Shown here one piece after another: positions 27,000 through 35,044 of a DNA stretch of 64,000 bases (positions are counted from its first letter, which is position 1; every line of letters starts with the position of its first letter). Made by a program: the position numbers and the translations under genes. Location: assembly GCF_013694095.1 (NCBI RefSeq), contig NZ_JACEFB010000001.1, positions 434,001 through 498,000 of the forward strand. The letters are read 5' to 3'. The DNA comes from Thermogemmata fonticola. Lineage in GTDB: Bacteria; Planctomycetota; Planctomycetia; Gemmatales; Gemmataceae. The notes under the pieces are model-generated. The model was given only the letters and a program-made list of their open reading frames with translations, was not told the DNA's origin and searched no databases.

Positions 27000-27626
27000 T
27001 TATGCCACCAGGCGCTGAGTTTGACGTTGTCCCATCTGCTGCTCAAGACGCGCTGAGACCAGGCCGAGCTTGCAGGCGGCGTCCGCGAGGTCAGCAGCCA
27101 CTAGCTCCAACCGCAGGGCGGAGCGATCCAGGGCAATTGTGTCCACACGCGCGCCGTAACCGGTCCGAACCAAAACCGTCCGGCATCCCGCCGCTGAACC
27201 CGCTTCCAGGTCGATGACGCGATCCCCTATCATCCAGGATTGAGATAAATCAATACCCAGTTCCTCCGCAGCTTGTAATAACAAACCCGGTTGTGGTTTG
27301 CGGCAATGACATTGGCGGCGGTAAATATCAATATCCGCCTCAGGATGATGGGGACATACATAGATGCCATCAATTTGAGCGCCATAACACCACAAGAGGT
27401 GTTGCAAACGCTCGTGAATGCGATCCAAGGCGGAGGGCGTGAAGAAGCCCCGGGCGATTCCCGACTGATTGGTCACGATCACGACACACCAGCCGGCACG
27501 GTTGAGCGCGGCGATCGTCTCCGCCGCACCAGGCAGCAAACGCACCTGGTCCGGAGTGGACACATATTCTCGCTCTTCGATAACGACTCCATCTCGGTCC
27601 AGAAAAATAGCGGGGCGTTTGTCCAT
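27000..27626 (-). CDS. gmhB: D-glycero-D-manno-heptose 1,7-bisphosphate 7-phosphatase family (GmhB)
   Basis: HAD-superfamily phosphatase. Nucleophile motif FLDRDGVV at 8-15; TNQSGIARGFF near 50-60; the zinc-binding loop CPHHPEADIDIYRRQCHCRKP near 91-110 with the four Cys/His ligands; third motif IGDRVIDLEAG. All match GmhB, which dephosphorylates heptose bisphosphate for LPS core or S-layer glycan synthesis. The C-terminal 30 residues are an extension rich in Gln and Arg. The partner genes for heptose synthesis are not in the window. Upstream is an AT-rich gap after purM. Confidence 0.88.
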   Translation of the reverse strand: MDKRPAIFLDRDGVVIEEREYVSTPDQVRLLPGAAETIAALNRAGWCVVIVTNQSGIARGFFTPSALDRIHERLQHLLWCYGAQIDGIYVCPHHPEADIDIYRRQCHCRKPQPGLLLQAAEELGIDLSQSWMIGDRVIDLEAGSAAGCRTVLVRTGYGARVDTIALDRSALRLELVAADLADAACKLGLVSARLEQQMGQRQTQRLVA

Positions 27627-27675
27627 AGTTCCCTCACCCTAATTAACCTTACAACCCTCACAAGCAACTCATCAT

Positions 27676-27690
27676 CCCCCATGGAGGGGG
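27676..27690. repeat. C5/G5 palindrome between purM and gmhB
   Basis: CCCCC-ATGGA-GGGGG forms a perfect short hairpin in the leader of gmhB, in an otherwise AT-rich gap. A related C5...G5 hairpin lies inside purM at 28762-28787. Confidence 0.35.
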
Positions 27691-27803
27691 AGCATCGCAA
27701 GAGCAAGTGGATGTGCCGGATTTTAATGTACAAAAGAACAAATTAAACCGAAGTGTCAAATGACAAGATTGCGACGGATACCTCCATCTTATCATAAAAA
27801 GAC

Positions 27804-28904
27804 TCACAATATATCGACAGCGGTATTTCCTTCCTGAATCATTCCTATGTTCCATGCTTGTATATCCATTTTTTTCAATTGTGTGATGATACTCTGGGCA
27901 AAGGCCGGTGCACAGACGACGATGAAGCCGATTCCCATATTAAAGACGCGGAACATTTCTGCGTCGGAAACATTACCGAGCCGCTGAAGCCAAGGGAAGA
28001 CAGGCGGTATAGGCCAACTGTCCCGCTGGATCACAGCTCGGCAATTGGGCGGTAGGATGCGTGCCAAATTGTCCACGATTCCTCCTCCCGTGATGTGGGC
28101 GAACCCACGCAAGACGCGTTTCTTCACCGGGTAATGTGCCACCAACTGGCGAACGGGGCGGACATAGATACGGGTAGGGGTCAGCAACAACTCGCCTACC
28201 CGGCTTTGGCATTCTGGCACTTCATCTTCCACACTCAGACGAGCTGCCTCAAACACAATTTTGCGGATGAGGGTGTAGCCGTTGGAATGTGGCCCGGAAG
28301 AGGCCAAGCCGATGACGGTATCCCCCGGACAGATATAGCGGCCATTGATGATCCGATCGCGCTCTACCACACCGACCGCAAAACCAGCCATGTCGAAATC
28401 ATCCGGCTGATAGATGTCGGGCAAGATGGCTGTTTCCCCACCTACCAACGAGCATTCGGCCTCGCGGCAGCCCTCACTGATTCCCCGGATGAGAGAAGCG
28501 GTCCACTGCGGATCATCCCGCGGCAGGGCCAGATAATCCAGGAACATTAGCGGCTCGCCCCCGGTGCAGATCAGGTCATTGACCGACATGGCGACCAAAT
28601 CGATACCGACGGTGTCAAAGCGTTGGCACATCGAGGCGAGTTTGAGTTTCGAGCCAACGCCATCGGTGCATGCGATGAGCACAGGGTGTTTGTACCGGCG
28701 GCGGAAAAGCCAGGCGTGCGGGTCGAGGTCGAATAGGGCAGCGAAACCGCTGCTGCCTTTACCCCCTCGCCGTGGAGGAAACGGGGGAGGAAGAACGCGC
28801 AACGGGTCCTGCGTTCGCTGCAGAAGTGGTGCGATGTTGGCCAAGGTTTCCTCGTATTTGTCCAAGTCGAGACCGGCTTTGCGATAGTCCCAGCTTTCTG
28901 CCAT
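27804..28904 (-). CDS. purM: Phosphoribosylformylglycinamidine cyclo-ligase
   Basis: AIR synthetase, the fifth step of purine synthesis (FGAM + ATP to AIR). Motifs: YRKAGLDLDKYEE near the start; CTDGVGSKLKLA (ATP site); DTVGIDLVAMSVNDLICTGGEPLMFLDY split across 95-122; SLVGGETAILPDIY; GLASSGPHSNGYTLIRKI; AHITGGGIVDNLARILP; FNMGIGFIVV. Full length at 366 residues. Between residues 38 and 55 there is a Pro/Arg/Gly-rich insert (LPPPFPPRRGGKGS) encoded by a palindromic, repeat-like sequence; the frame is kept and the site is a surface region before the ATP domain. Confidence 0.95.
   Translation of the reverse strand: MAESWDYRKAGLDLDKYEETLANIAPLLQRTQDPLRVLPPPFPPRRGGKGSSGFAALFDLDPHAWLFRRRYKHPVLIACTDGVGSKLKLASMCQRFDTVGIDLVAMSVNDLICTGGEPLMFLDYLALPRDDPQWTASLIRGISEGCREAECSLVGGETAILPDIYQPDDFDMAGFAVGVVERDRIINGRYICPGDTVIGLASSGPHSNGYTLIRKIVFEAARLSVEDEVPECQSRVGELLLTPTRIYVRPVRQLVAHYPVKKRVLRGFAHITGGGIVDNLARILPPNCRAVIQRDSWPIPPVFPWLQRLGNVSDAEMFRVFNMGIGFIVVCAPAFAQSIITQLKKMDIQAWNIGMIQEGNTAVDIL
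28762..28787. repeat. Palindromic repeat-like insertion inside purM
   Basis: CCCCC at 28762 and GGGGG at 28783 enclose CCTC-gccgtg-GAGG, giving a nested hairpin. It encodes the PPRRGG insert that normal PurM lacks. The look is that of a short REP-type element that entered a gene in frame. Confidence 0.35.
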
Positions 28905-28966
28905 AACTCACTCCATCTCCGAGCAGGGAGCTGCTTGCTTCGCCAATTGGTGCTGTTGTATCGGGC

Positions 28967-28996
28967 TTGACCATTTTTTCTGCTAGTGGCTATAGT
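28967..28996 (+). promoter_or_regulatory. Promoter of the MBOAT-SGNH operon
   Basis: TTGACC (28967-28972), an 18-bp spacer and TATAGT (28991-28996) make one of the best vegetative promoters in the window. Transcription would start near 29003, which excludes the in-frame start codon at 28967 and favours ATG 29036. Confidence 0.6.
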
Positions 28997-29035
28997 CCCG
29001 CCGAAATAGGCTCAGGAGTTCAGGGCTTTGCTGCT

Positions 29036-30586
29036 ATGGATGCCATCCGGGTCTTATCCCAATTGGCCAATGCGACGCAGGCCGTTTGGCAGGCGAGTCT
29101 GGCCGCGCTGGAAAGCTACTTTGCCGCCATCAGTGCCATCTTGCCGGAGCCGTTCTTCCATACTCAGGCCTTTCTCACCTTCTTTGCTCTCGTCTTCGTG
29201 GTGTATTGGTCGCTGCCCCGGCGCTGGGCGGAGATGCGCGTTTGGGTCTTATTGATTGCTAGTTTCCACTTTTACGCGGCTTGGAGTCGGGAACTTGCAT
29301 TACTCGTCACCGTGACGACCTGCGCCGACTATTGTTTCGGGCGGCTGATGAGCATCACCCATCGCCCTCCGTTGAGAAAAGTATGGCTCCTTCTCAGCAT
29401 CAGCATGAATTTGGGTATTCTCTGCTACTTCAAATATCGAGGATTCTTCCTCAACGAACTCTACGATTTCTTAACAAAATTGGGATATGATCCGGGATAT
29501 GGGCGTTTGGATATTGCTAACATCATAATTCCCTTCGGTATCAGTTTCTATACATTTGAAGCCATTAGTTATGCTGTCGATGTTTATACACGGAAGATCG
29601 AAGCGGAAAAAAGTTTGCCGAAGTTTCTGCTCTTTATCCTCTTTTTCCCTCATTTGGTGTCCGGACCGATTGTGCGCGCCGGGGACTTTCTTCGGCAGAC
29701 GCGGCGACCCAAGCGCTGGAACTGGGTTCGGATCCAAGTCGGCGTCCAATTGTTCCTCATGGGGGCTTTCAAAAAATTGGCGATTGCCGACCGGATGGCC
29801 TTGTTCTGCGACCCGGTTTTTCAAGACCCGGAAAACTTCCGCACCACCGCGTGCTGGCTCGCCGTCCTCGCATATTCCCTCCGCATCTACTGCGATTTCT
29901 CCGGCTACTCGGACATGGCCGTCGGGTTGGGGCACTTGTTCGGTTACAAATTGACCATGAATTTCAACATGCCCTACTTATCCGTTAACATCTCGGAGTT
30001 TTGGCGCCGATGGCACATTTCTCTCAGTAGTTGGCTCCGTGACTATCTCTTCATACCACTGGGGGGAAGTCGTGGGAGCCGATGGCAGACGTATCGCAAT
30101 CTCATGATTGTTATGACCCTAGGCGGATTGTGGCATGGCGCCGCGTGGGGATATATACTCTGGGGAATTGTTCACGGTGTGCTGTTGGTCATCCATCGCT
30201 GGTTCCGGGAGGTGATTGAGGGATATGCCGGTTGGAACGCGATACTCCAATCCCCTGCCGGTACCCTGGTGCGTGTCAGTTTGACTTTCCTAACTGTCAG
30301 CCTCTGCTGGGTTTTGTTCCAACCGGAATGGAGTCGGGCGTGGGCTATGTACCAGCAACTCTTTACCTGGCACAGTGGTGCTGCGCTGCCGTTGCATAAT
30401 CGCAGTTTATGGTACACGGCCCTATTTGTGTTGATGTGTCATCTGCTCGTCACTTCCGGAATATGGTCCCGGATTTACGAGCGATTGCCCGCAGCCCTGT
30501 TGGGAGCGGGCTATGCCGTCTGCGCCTGCCTGGCGATGCTATTGGCCCCAGGTCAAGGGTCCACCTTCATTTATTTCCAATTTTGA
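29036..30586 (+). CDS. MBOAT family membrane O-acyltransferase (AlgI-like)
   Basis: A polytopic membrane acyltransferase of 516 residues. Hallmarks of the AlgI/DltB branch: YWSLPRRWAEMRVWVLL early, IIIPFGISFYTFEAISYAVD near 165-185, LFFPHLVSGPIVRAGDF, YCDFSGYSDMAVGLG, NISEFWRRWHISLSSWLRDY and the catalytic histidine in LGGLWHGAAWGYILWG. AlgI-type enzymes pass acetyl groups through the membrane to SGNH partners that modify exported polysaccharide. Here three such SGNH-like genes follow at once, so an O-acylation operon is likely. The polymer is not identified. Confidence 0.92.
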   Translation: MDAIRVLSQLANATQAVWQASLAALESYFAAISAILPEPFFHTQAFLTFFALVFVVYWSLPRRWAEMRVWVLLIASFHFYAAWSRELALLVTVTTCADYCFGRLMSITHRPPLRKVWLLLSISMNLGILCYFKYRGFFLNELYDFLTKLGYDPGYGRLDIANIIIPFGISFYTFEAISYAVDVYTRKIEAEKSLPKFLLFILFFPHLVSGPIVRAGDFLRQTRRPKRWNWVRIQVGVQLFLMGAFKKLAIADRMALFCDPVFQDPENFRTTACWLAVLAYSLRIYCDFSGYSDMAVGLGHLFGYKLTMNFNMPYLSVNISEFWRRWHISLSSWLRDYLFIPLGGSRGSRWQTYRNLMIVMTLGGLWHGAAWGYILWGIVHGVLLVIHRWFREVIEGYAGWNAILQSPAGTLVRVSLTFLTVSLCWVLFQPEWSRAWAMYQQLFTWHSGAALPLHNRSLWYTALFVLMCHLLVTSGIWSRIYERLPAALLGAGYAVCACLAMLLAPGQGSTFIYFQF

Positions 30587-30590
30587 CTCC

Positions 30591-31721
30591 ATGCGATTGC
30601 CACGGGGAATAATCAGGTTAGACCATTGGCACGAGAAGGGAGAGCGAGTCGCGCTGTCCGCCGGGCGATCGCTAAAGCAATGTTCCCGCCGACGTCAGGC
30701 TTTCCAAGCCCTATTCGGGGGAGCGATAGTTTACCTGGTGTTGCATCTTGGGCTGGCCAGTGCTGCTGCGTGGTCGCGCTGGCTGCGGGACCCTGTGTAT
30801 GCCGATAAGGAGCGCAAGTGGCAGAAGCTGGTCTCCCAAGCGCCTCCAGCAGCACCGCGGATTGTATTTCTGGGTACGTCACGGGTGGCCAACGGATTTG
30901 CCGCCGGCGAGGCAGAACGCCGCCTACGCCTGGTCACGGGCCGTGCCACGGTGGTTTTCAACTGGGGTCTGCCCGCTTCCGGCCCTGTGACACAATACCT
31001 CCATTTCCGGCGACTGATTAGCAGTGGTCACAGGGTCGATGTCCTGCTGCTGGAGGTATTCCCCGCCTTGGTGACCGAGGCAGGCGGTATGCCGGTAGAA
31101 GCCCACTTCACCGATGCAATACCCTGGGACAGCTCCGAACTACCGCTCTTGGAACAGTACCACTTCCCGGTGGCATGCTGGCAGCACGAACGGCGGGGTC
31201 TCTGGATCGCTCCCTGGTGGAGCTTGCGGTGGCGGCTCATGGGGCGATTGGCACCTTCCTGGCTCCCTTATCACCAACGGTACGACTGGAGCCGAGGTCC
31301 TGACCCTTGGGGCTGGAGTCCTATCATTGATCTCGACCCTTCCGCTGAACAACGGTCCAAGCGCCTGGAACGAGCACGTCGAGAGTATGAACACCGCTTA
31401 CGTCACTGGCGAACTAGTCCGCCTGCGGAGAAAGCCATACGGGACCTACTCGATCTCGCCCGACAGCAGCATGTCACTGTTCTGTTGATCTGGATGCCGG
31501 AAGGTCCGAGCTTTCAGCGGCACTATTCCCCCCAGGCGCGGCAGAAGATGGAACGCTGGCTGGAGAAGCTGGCGGAGGAAGCAGAAGTCCGGGTGGCGGA
31601 CTGTCGAGATTGGATGGCGGAAGAGGATTTCTCCGATGGCCACCACCTGTTACCAGAGGGCGCCCTGCGCTGGACCCGGCGCGTTGCTGAGGAAGTTTTG
31701 CCCAGCGTGATGCGGGAGTGA
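30591..31721 (+). CDS. SGNH-hydrolase-like membrane protein 1 of 3 (AlgX/AlgJ role inferred)
   Basis: A 376-residue protein with one N-terminal membrane helix (LFGGAIVYLVLHLGLASAAA) after a basic start, then an extracytoplasmic domain. Block I is VFLGTSRVANGF with Ser in GTS; block V is FSDGHHLLPEGA, giving the Asp-x-x-His pair. The signature WLRDPVYADK, just after the helix, recurs in the two following proteins. The gene begins 4 bp after the MBOAT stop and overlaps the next gene region, so translation is coupled. Inferred role: acyl transfer onto a surface polysaccharide with the MBOAT protein. A longer frame from 30513 would overlap the MBOAT gene and is less likely. Confidence 0.75.
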   Translation: MRLPRGIIRLDHWHEKGERVALSAGRSLKQCSRRRQAFQALFGGAIVYLVLHLGLASAAAWSRWLRDPVYADKERKWQKLVSQAPPAAPRIVFLGTSRVANGFAAGEAERRLRLVTGRATVVFNWGLPASGPVTQYLHFRRLISSGHRVDVLLLEVFPALVTEAGGMPVEAHFTDAIPWDSSELPLLEQYHFPVACWQHERRGLWIAPWWSLRWRLMGRLAPSWLPYHQRYDWSRGPDPWGWSPIIDLDPSAEQRSKRLERARREYEHRLRHWRTSPPAEKAIRDLLDLARQQHVTVLLIWMPEGPSFQRHYSPQARQKMERWLEKLAEEAEVRVADCRDWMAEEDFSDGHHLLPEGALRWTRRVAEEVLPSVMRE

Positions 31722-31726
31722 CATGC

Positions 31727-32884
31727 ATGCCCTCAGTCGTCAGCACCGAGAACGGGACCGCACTTGTACGCCTCCGCTGGCTGGGAGAGGTGGAGAGCCG
31801 CCCCTTTCCAAGGGGTAAGCCGTCCTCTTCCTCTCGCCGTCGGGCCTGGTACAGCTTGATACTGGGAGTCGTGTCTTTCGGAGTATTCCAGCTTCTGGTA
31901 GCCTGGCCGCTCGATGAACTCGCTCCGGGATGGCGGGACCCGGAATATGCCCAGCGCGTGCGTAAGTGCCGCCAGAGACAGGCGGAGTATGTCCATCGGC
32001 CCTTGATTGCGGTCCTGGGGAACTCGCGGACGGCGATGGGAATCTGCCCGGCGGCTTGGGAAGCCTGCCTCGCTCCTCAAGCGGTGGATTCTGTTCCCAT
32101 GCTGTTCAACTTCGGCTCAGTTGGTGCCGGGCCGATGTTGCAGGAGCTGACAGCCCGCCGCCTTCTCCAAGATGGCATTCACCCCCAAGTCGTGCTGTGG
32201 GAATACTGGCCGCCGTTTTTGCATCAGGATGAAGAGTGGAACGAGTACCAGCGCGTCCGCCTGGAACGGCTCTCCCCACGTGACCTGCCTTGGGTCGATT
32301 CCTGTTATCCGTTGGAAAAAGCGTCTGCGGTCCGCCAGAAGATTTGGTGGCAACACCTGCTGCCCTGCTGGGGCAGTCGCGAACGCATTCTCTTACAACT
32401 CGTGCCCGAATGGCTCCCCCCACCCCGCCGCATCGATTGGACCTGGAAGCAACTGGACGGCTGGGGATGGTATCCGGGTCTGGATGCTCAGATACTTGGC
32501 GATAACGGACGAGAAACAATGACACAACAATGTCAAGCTATCTATCAGCCTCTTCTCGCACGCTACTGCTGCTCTGCTGAGGCGGAGGCATCGCTACGGA
32601 GGGGAGTACAGTTGCTGCAAAACGCGGGCTGCAAAGTCTTGCTCCTCTATCTGCCCGAATCCGAGCGGTTCCGCCGATGGTATCCCCCAGAAGTTGAGGC
32701 GACGATTCAAGAGCATCGCCAGCGATTGCAGGCGGAACTCGGTGCCGAGTGGCTGGATGCCCGCTCGTGGATGGCAGAAACCGATTTTGTCGATGGTTTC
32801 CACCTGTCCCGGCAAGGGGCAGCGGCATTCACCCAACGCTTGGGACAATCCTTGACGGGCCGGCTCCTGACTCCGCAAAGGTGA
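31727..32884 (+). CDS. SGNH-hydrolase-like membrane protein 2 of 3
   Basis: Paralogue of the preceding protein, 385 residues. Order is the same: an N-terminal helix (YSLILGVVSFGVFQLLVAW) after about 40 residues, the signature GWRDPEYAQR, block I in AVLGNSRTAMG, and block V in DFVDGFHLSRQGA. The first 40 residues are Arg/Ser-rich and cytoplasmic. GGGAG lies 8 bp before ATG 31727; the gene starts 5 bp after the previous stop. Catalytic Ser and Asp/His positions are kept, so it is probably active, not a decayed copy. Confidence 0.74.
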   Translation: MPSVVSTENGTALVRLRWLGEVESRPFPRGKPSSSSRRRAWYSLILGVVSFGVFQLLVAWPLDELAPGWRDPEYAQRVRKCRQRQAEYVHRPLIAVLGNSRTAMGICPAAWEACLAPQAVDSVPMLFNFGSVGAGPMLQELTARRLLQDGIHPQVVLWEYWPPFLHQDEEWNEYQRVRLERLSPRDLPWVDSCYPLEKASAVRQKIWWQHLLPCWGSRERILLQLVPEWLPPPRRIDWTWKQLDGWGWYPGLDAQILGDNGRETMTQQCQAIYQPLLARYCCSAEAEASLRRGVQLLQNAGCKVLLLYLPESERFRRWYPPEVEATIQEHRQRLQAELGAEWLDARSWMAETDFVDGFHLSRQGAAAFTQRLGQSLTGRLLTPQR

Positions 32885-32887
32885 AGG

Positions 32888-34105
32888 ATGGACACCTCCT
32901 TGAAACCGAGCACGCAGCGCCCCCCCGCGTTACGGCTGATCGCCGTAGTGACGGGTGAGCACCGTCCTCTCTCTGGGAAAAAAGAAGGACAAAATCCGCC
33001 TCAGACTCGAAGGAAAGCCCCCTCGCGCCAGAGTCGGGCGAAGCGGTCCTTGTTGGGGGGAATGCTGCTAGTGGCCCTGTTGCATTTGGGGTTAGCGGGG
33101 CTGCTGGAGACGGCTTGCCCCCATTGGCGCGATCCGGAGTTTGGGCACCGCTTGCACCAACTCCGGCGTTTGCAACAACAGGCCGCTGCTTCCCGCCCGT
33201 TGGTCTTGATTCTGGGCACCTCGCGGGCCCAAAACGGCCTGCAGCCTTCCGCCATGCTGCTAGGCGATGGCAGCTCCTCACCTCTGGTGTTCAATTACGC
33301 TCTGACCGGTTCCCCGCCCCTCAAGGTCTTGCTGACCCTGCATCGCTTGCTCGATTGCGGCATCGTTCCAGACGCCATCCTCGTGGAGCTCCTTCCTCTT
33401 TGGTTGGCTAGCGACGCCCCCGCGGAGGTCGTTTTCGCGCCAACGGCGGAACGGCTCAGTTGGAGCGATTTACACCATCTCCGCCCCTATTGTGCGGACT
33501 TTGATCTGCTGTACTGGCACTGGTGGAAGCTACGCCTCACTCCGTGGTCCACTCAGCGGGTGATTTTGAAAAGTCACTGGTGCCCACGCTGGCTGCCTTG
33601 GAACGAGCGGGTCGATCCGTTCTGGACCGGAATGACGGCCGACGGTTTCATGCCTTTCCTTTATGCAGAACCGACTCCAGAGTTCCGGCAGCGGACCTGC
33701 GAGCATGCCCGGCGAGAATACGCTTATGCATTCGGAGGCATCACCTTCGGCGAACGTTCGATTCAGGCTATGGAGGAGCTGGTGGCGATCTGCCGGCAGA
33801 GGGGGATTGCCCTGGCGTGGTTTGAGCCTCCCACGTCGCCGCGATTTCGGAGCTGGTTTGCCGCTGGCGTCTGGGAGCGCGGGCAGCAAGATATGCTGGC
33901 CTTGGCACAACAATGGAACATTCCTGTCTTCCTCTCTACTCTGGAGATGCGGGAGGAAGAGTTTGCCGATGGCCATCACTTGCTCCGCGCCGGCGCAGCC
34001 CGTTACAGTCAGTGGCTCGCGGAGCAGCACGTGCGCCCCTGGCTCACTTCCTCGGGGCTAATTTCATCTCCGCCATCAGAGTCCAAGTCCAGGGCCAAGC
34101 CGTGA
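32888..34105 (+). CDS. SGNH-hydrolase-like membrane protein 3 of 3
   Basis: Third paralogue, 405 residues, 3 bp after the second. A long basic cytoplasmic start (about 55 residues) leads to a membrane helix (LLGGMLLVALLHLGLAGLL), then HWRDPEFGHR, block I LILGTSRAQNGL and block V EFADGHHLLRAGA. The C-terminal 20 residues are polar and Ser-rich. AGGTGAAGG precedes the ATG. All three members keep the catalytic pattern while their middle parts differ, which suggests different acyl positions or polymers rather than dosage. Last gene of the operon. Confidence 0.74.
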   Translation: MDTSLKPSTQRPPALRLIAVVTGEHRPLSGKKEGQNPPQTRRKAPSRQSRAKRSLLGGMLLVALLHLGLAGLLETACPHWRDPEFGHRLHQLRRLQQQAAASRPLVLILGTSRAQNGLQPSAMLLGDGSSSPLVFNYALTGSPPLKVLLTLHRLLDCGIVPDAILVELLPLWLASDAPAEVVFAPTAERLSWSDLHHLRPYCADFDLLYWHWWKLRLTPWSTQRVILKSHWCPRWLPWNERVDPFWTGMTADGFMPFLYAEPTPEFRQRTCEHARREYAYAFGGITFGERSIQAMEELVAICRQRGIALAWFEPPTSPRFRSWFAAGVWERGQQDMLALAQQWNIPVFLSTLEMREEEFADGHHLLRAGAARYSQWLAEQHVRPWLTSSGLISSPPSESKSRAKP

Positions 34106-34147
34106 TCTGTATTTGGCTTCTCCTCGGGCAAAGGCGGGGGAAGAACC

Positions 34148-34179
34148 GGGAGGCGATTTTAGCGGGGAGGCGATTTTAG
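34148..34179. repeat. Tandem 15-bp repeat (period 17)
   Basis: GGGAGGCGATTTTAG occurs at 34148-34162 and again at 34165-34179, separated by two bases, in the gap between the third SGNH gene and leuD. Probably a recent slippage duplication. Confidence 0.7.
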
Positions 34180-34223
34180 GCTGTTTTCTGAAACTTCGAG
34201 ATCACAAGACTGGACCGAGGAGA

Positions 34224-34787
34224 TTAGGCGAGCATTCCAGCTTTGCGAGCATAGGGGAACAGTCCGCCAGCTTCCAGGATGGGCCGCACATCACCGAGGG
34301 GTTGCAAGTCGAAGGTTTGCCCCGTGGTCAGATTGGTCAGGCGGGACGCGTCGAGATCGATGAGTAGTTCATCGCCGGTACACACGTTATCGATAAGGCG
34401 CTGGCGGCTTTCCAGGGGGATGAGATAACCGCCGTTAATGGCATTGCGGTAGAAAATACGGGCGTAGAACTCCGCGACGACGGCTTTCACGCCTGCTGCT
34501 GCTAAGGCAATCGGTGCATGTTCGCGACTTGACCCGCAGCCAAAATTTCTGCCAGCCACGATAATGCGATAGGGGGAGACAAATTCGTCCTCCGGATCGT
34601 GAAAGGGGATGTGCCCCTTGGGCAAGCCGGCTTGGTCATCAGGCACACCGCTGAGGGCGTATTTGCCAAACATGCGGTATTCCTCGGGAATGGCCGGGTT
34701 ATAGGTCAAGTACTGGGCCGGGATGATCTGGTCGGTGTCGATATTGTCACCAAGAACATAAGCGCGACCGGTGATGCGAGATTCCAT
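34224..34787 (-). CDS. leuD: 3-isopropylmalate dehydratase small subunit
   Basis: LeuD completes the aconitase-like enzyme that isomerises 2- to 3-isopropylmalate in leucine synthesis. Motifs: GRAYVLGDNIDTDQIIPAQY at 6-25, GRNFGCGSSREHAP near 78-91, FYARIFYRNAINGGYLIP near 107-124. Length 187 residues, within the family range. GAGGGGGAAC precedes ATG 34787; the frame opens at 34841 with an unrelated basic stretch. The large subunit leuC is not nearby. The similar homoaconitase small subunit is possible, but NIDTD and GCGSSREHAP fit LeuD. Confidence 0.92.
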   Translation of the reverse strand: MESRITGRAYVLGDNIDTDQIIPAQYLTYNPAIPEEYRMFGKYALSGVPDDQAGLPKGHIPFHDPEDEFVSPYRIIVAGRNFGCGSSREHAPIALAAAGVKAVVAEFYARIFYRNAINGGYLIPLESRQRLIDNVCTGDELLIDLDASRLTNLTTGQTFDLQPLGDVRPILEAGGLFPYARKAGMLA

Positions 34788-34942
34788 GTTCCCCCTCACG
34801 TTTGGCCCGCGGTGTACGCCTCTGGACTTCCCTCCCCGCACACTCCAGGATTACATTCAAATTATGCGTCCCTTCATGCTACGCCCAGAGCCAGACTTTG
34901 TCACACAATTGTGCCAGGGAGACAGCAAGCAGGCGAATTGCG

Positions 34943-34952
34943 TGCTAAAGTG
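34943..34952 (+). promoter_or_regulatory. Extended -10 element upstream of the FHA-sigma54 activator gene
   Basis: TGCTAAAGTG, identical to the element before the fliK-like gene, with a similar upstream GGCGAAT. It would give a leader of roughly 85 bases. No clear -35. A perfect CACAATTGTG palindrome lies 30 bp upstream (34904-34913). Confidence 0.35.
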
Positions 34953-35044
34953 TCGGAGAAAGAGACGCCGAGGTCGTCCGCCCACGCCCAGCGCGACAGC
35001 CGAAAAATCTATCTGACGCCTGAATCATCCGGAGTATGGGGAGC

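Noticed and set aside
27631-27803. AT-rich gap between purM and gmhB as a foreign insert
   Set aside because: Only about 170 bp, no genes or flanking repeats; ordinary intergenic sequence explains it.
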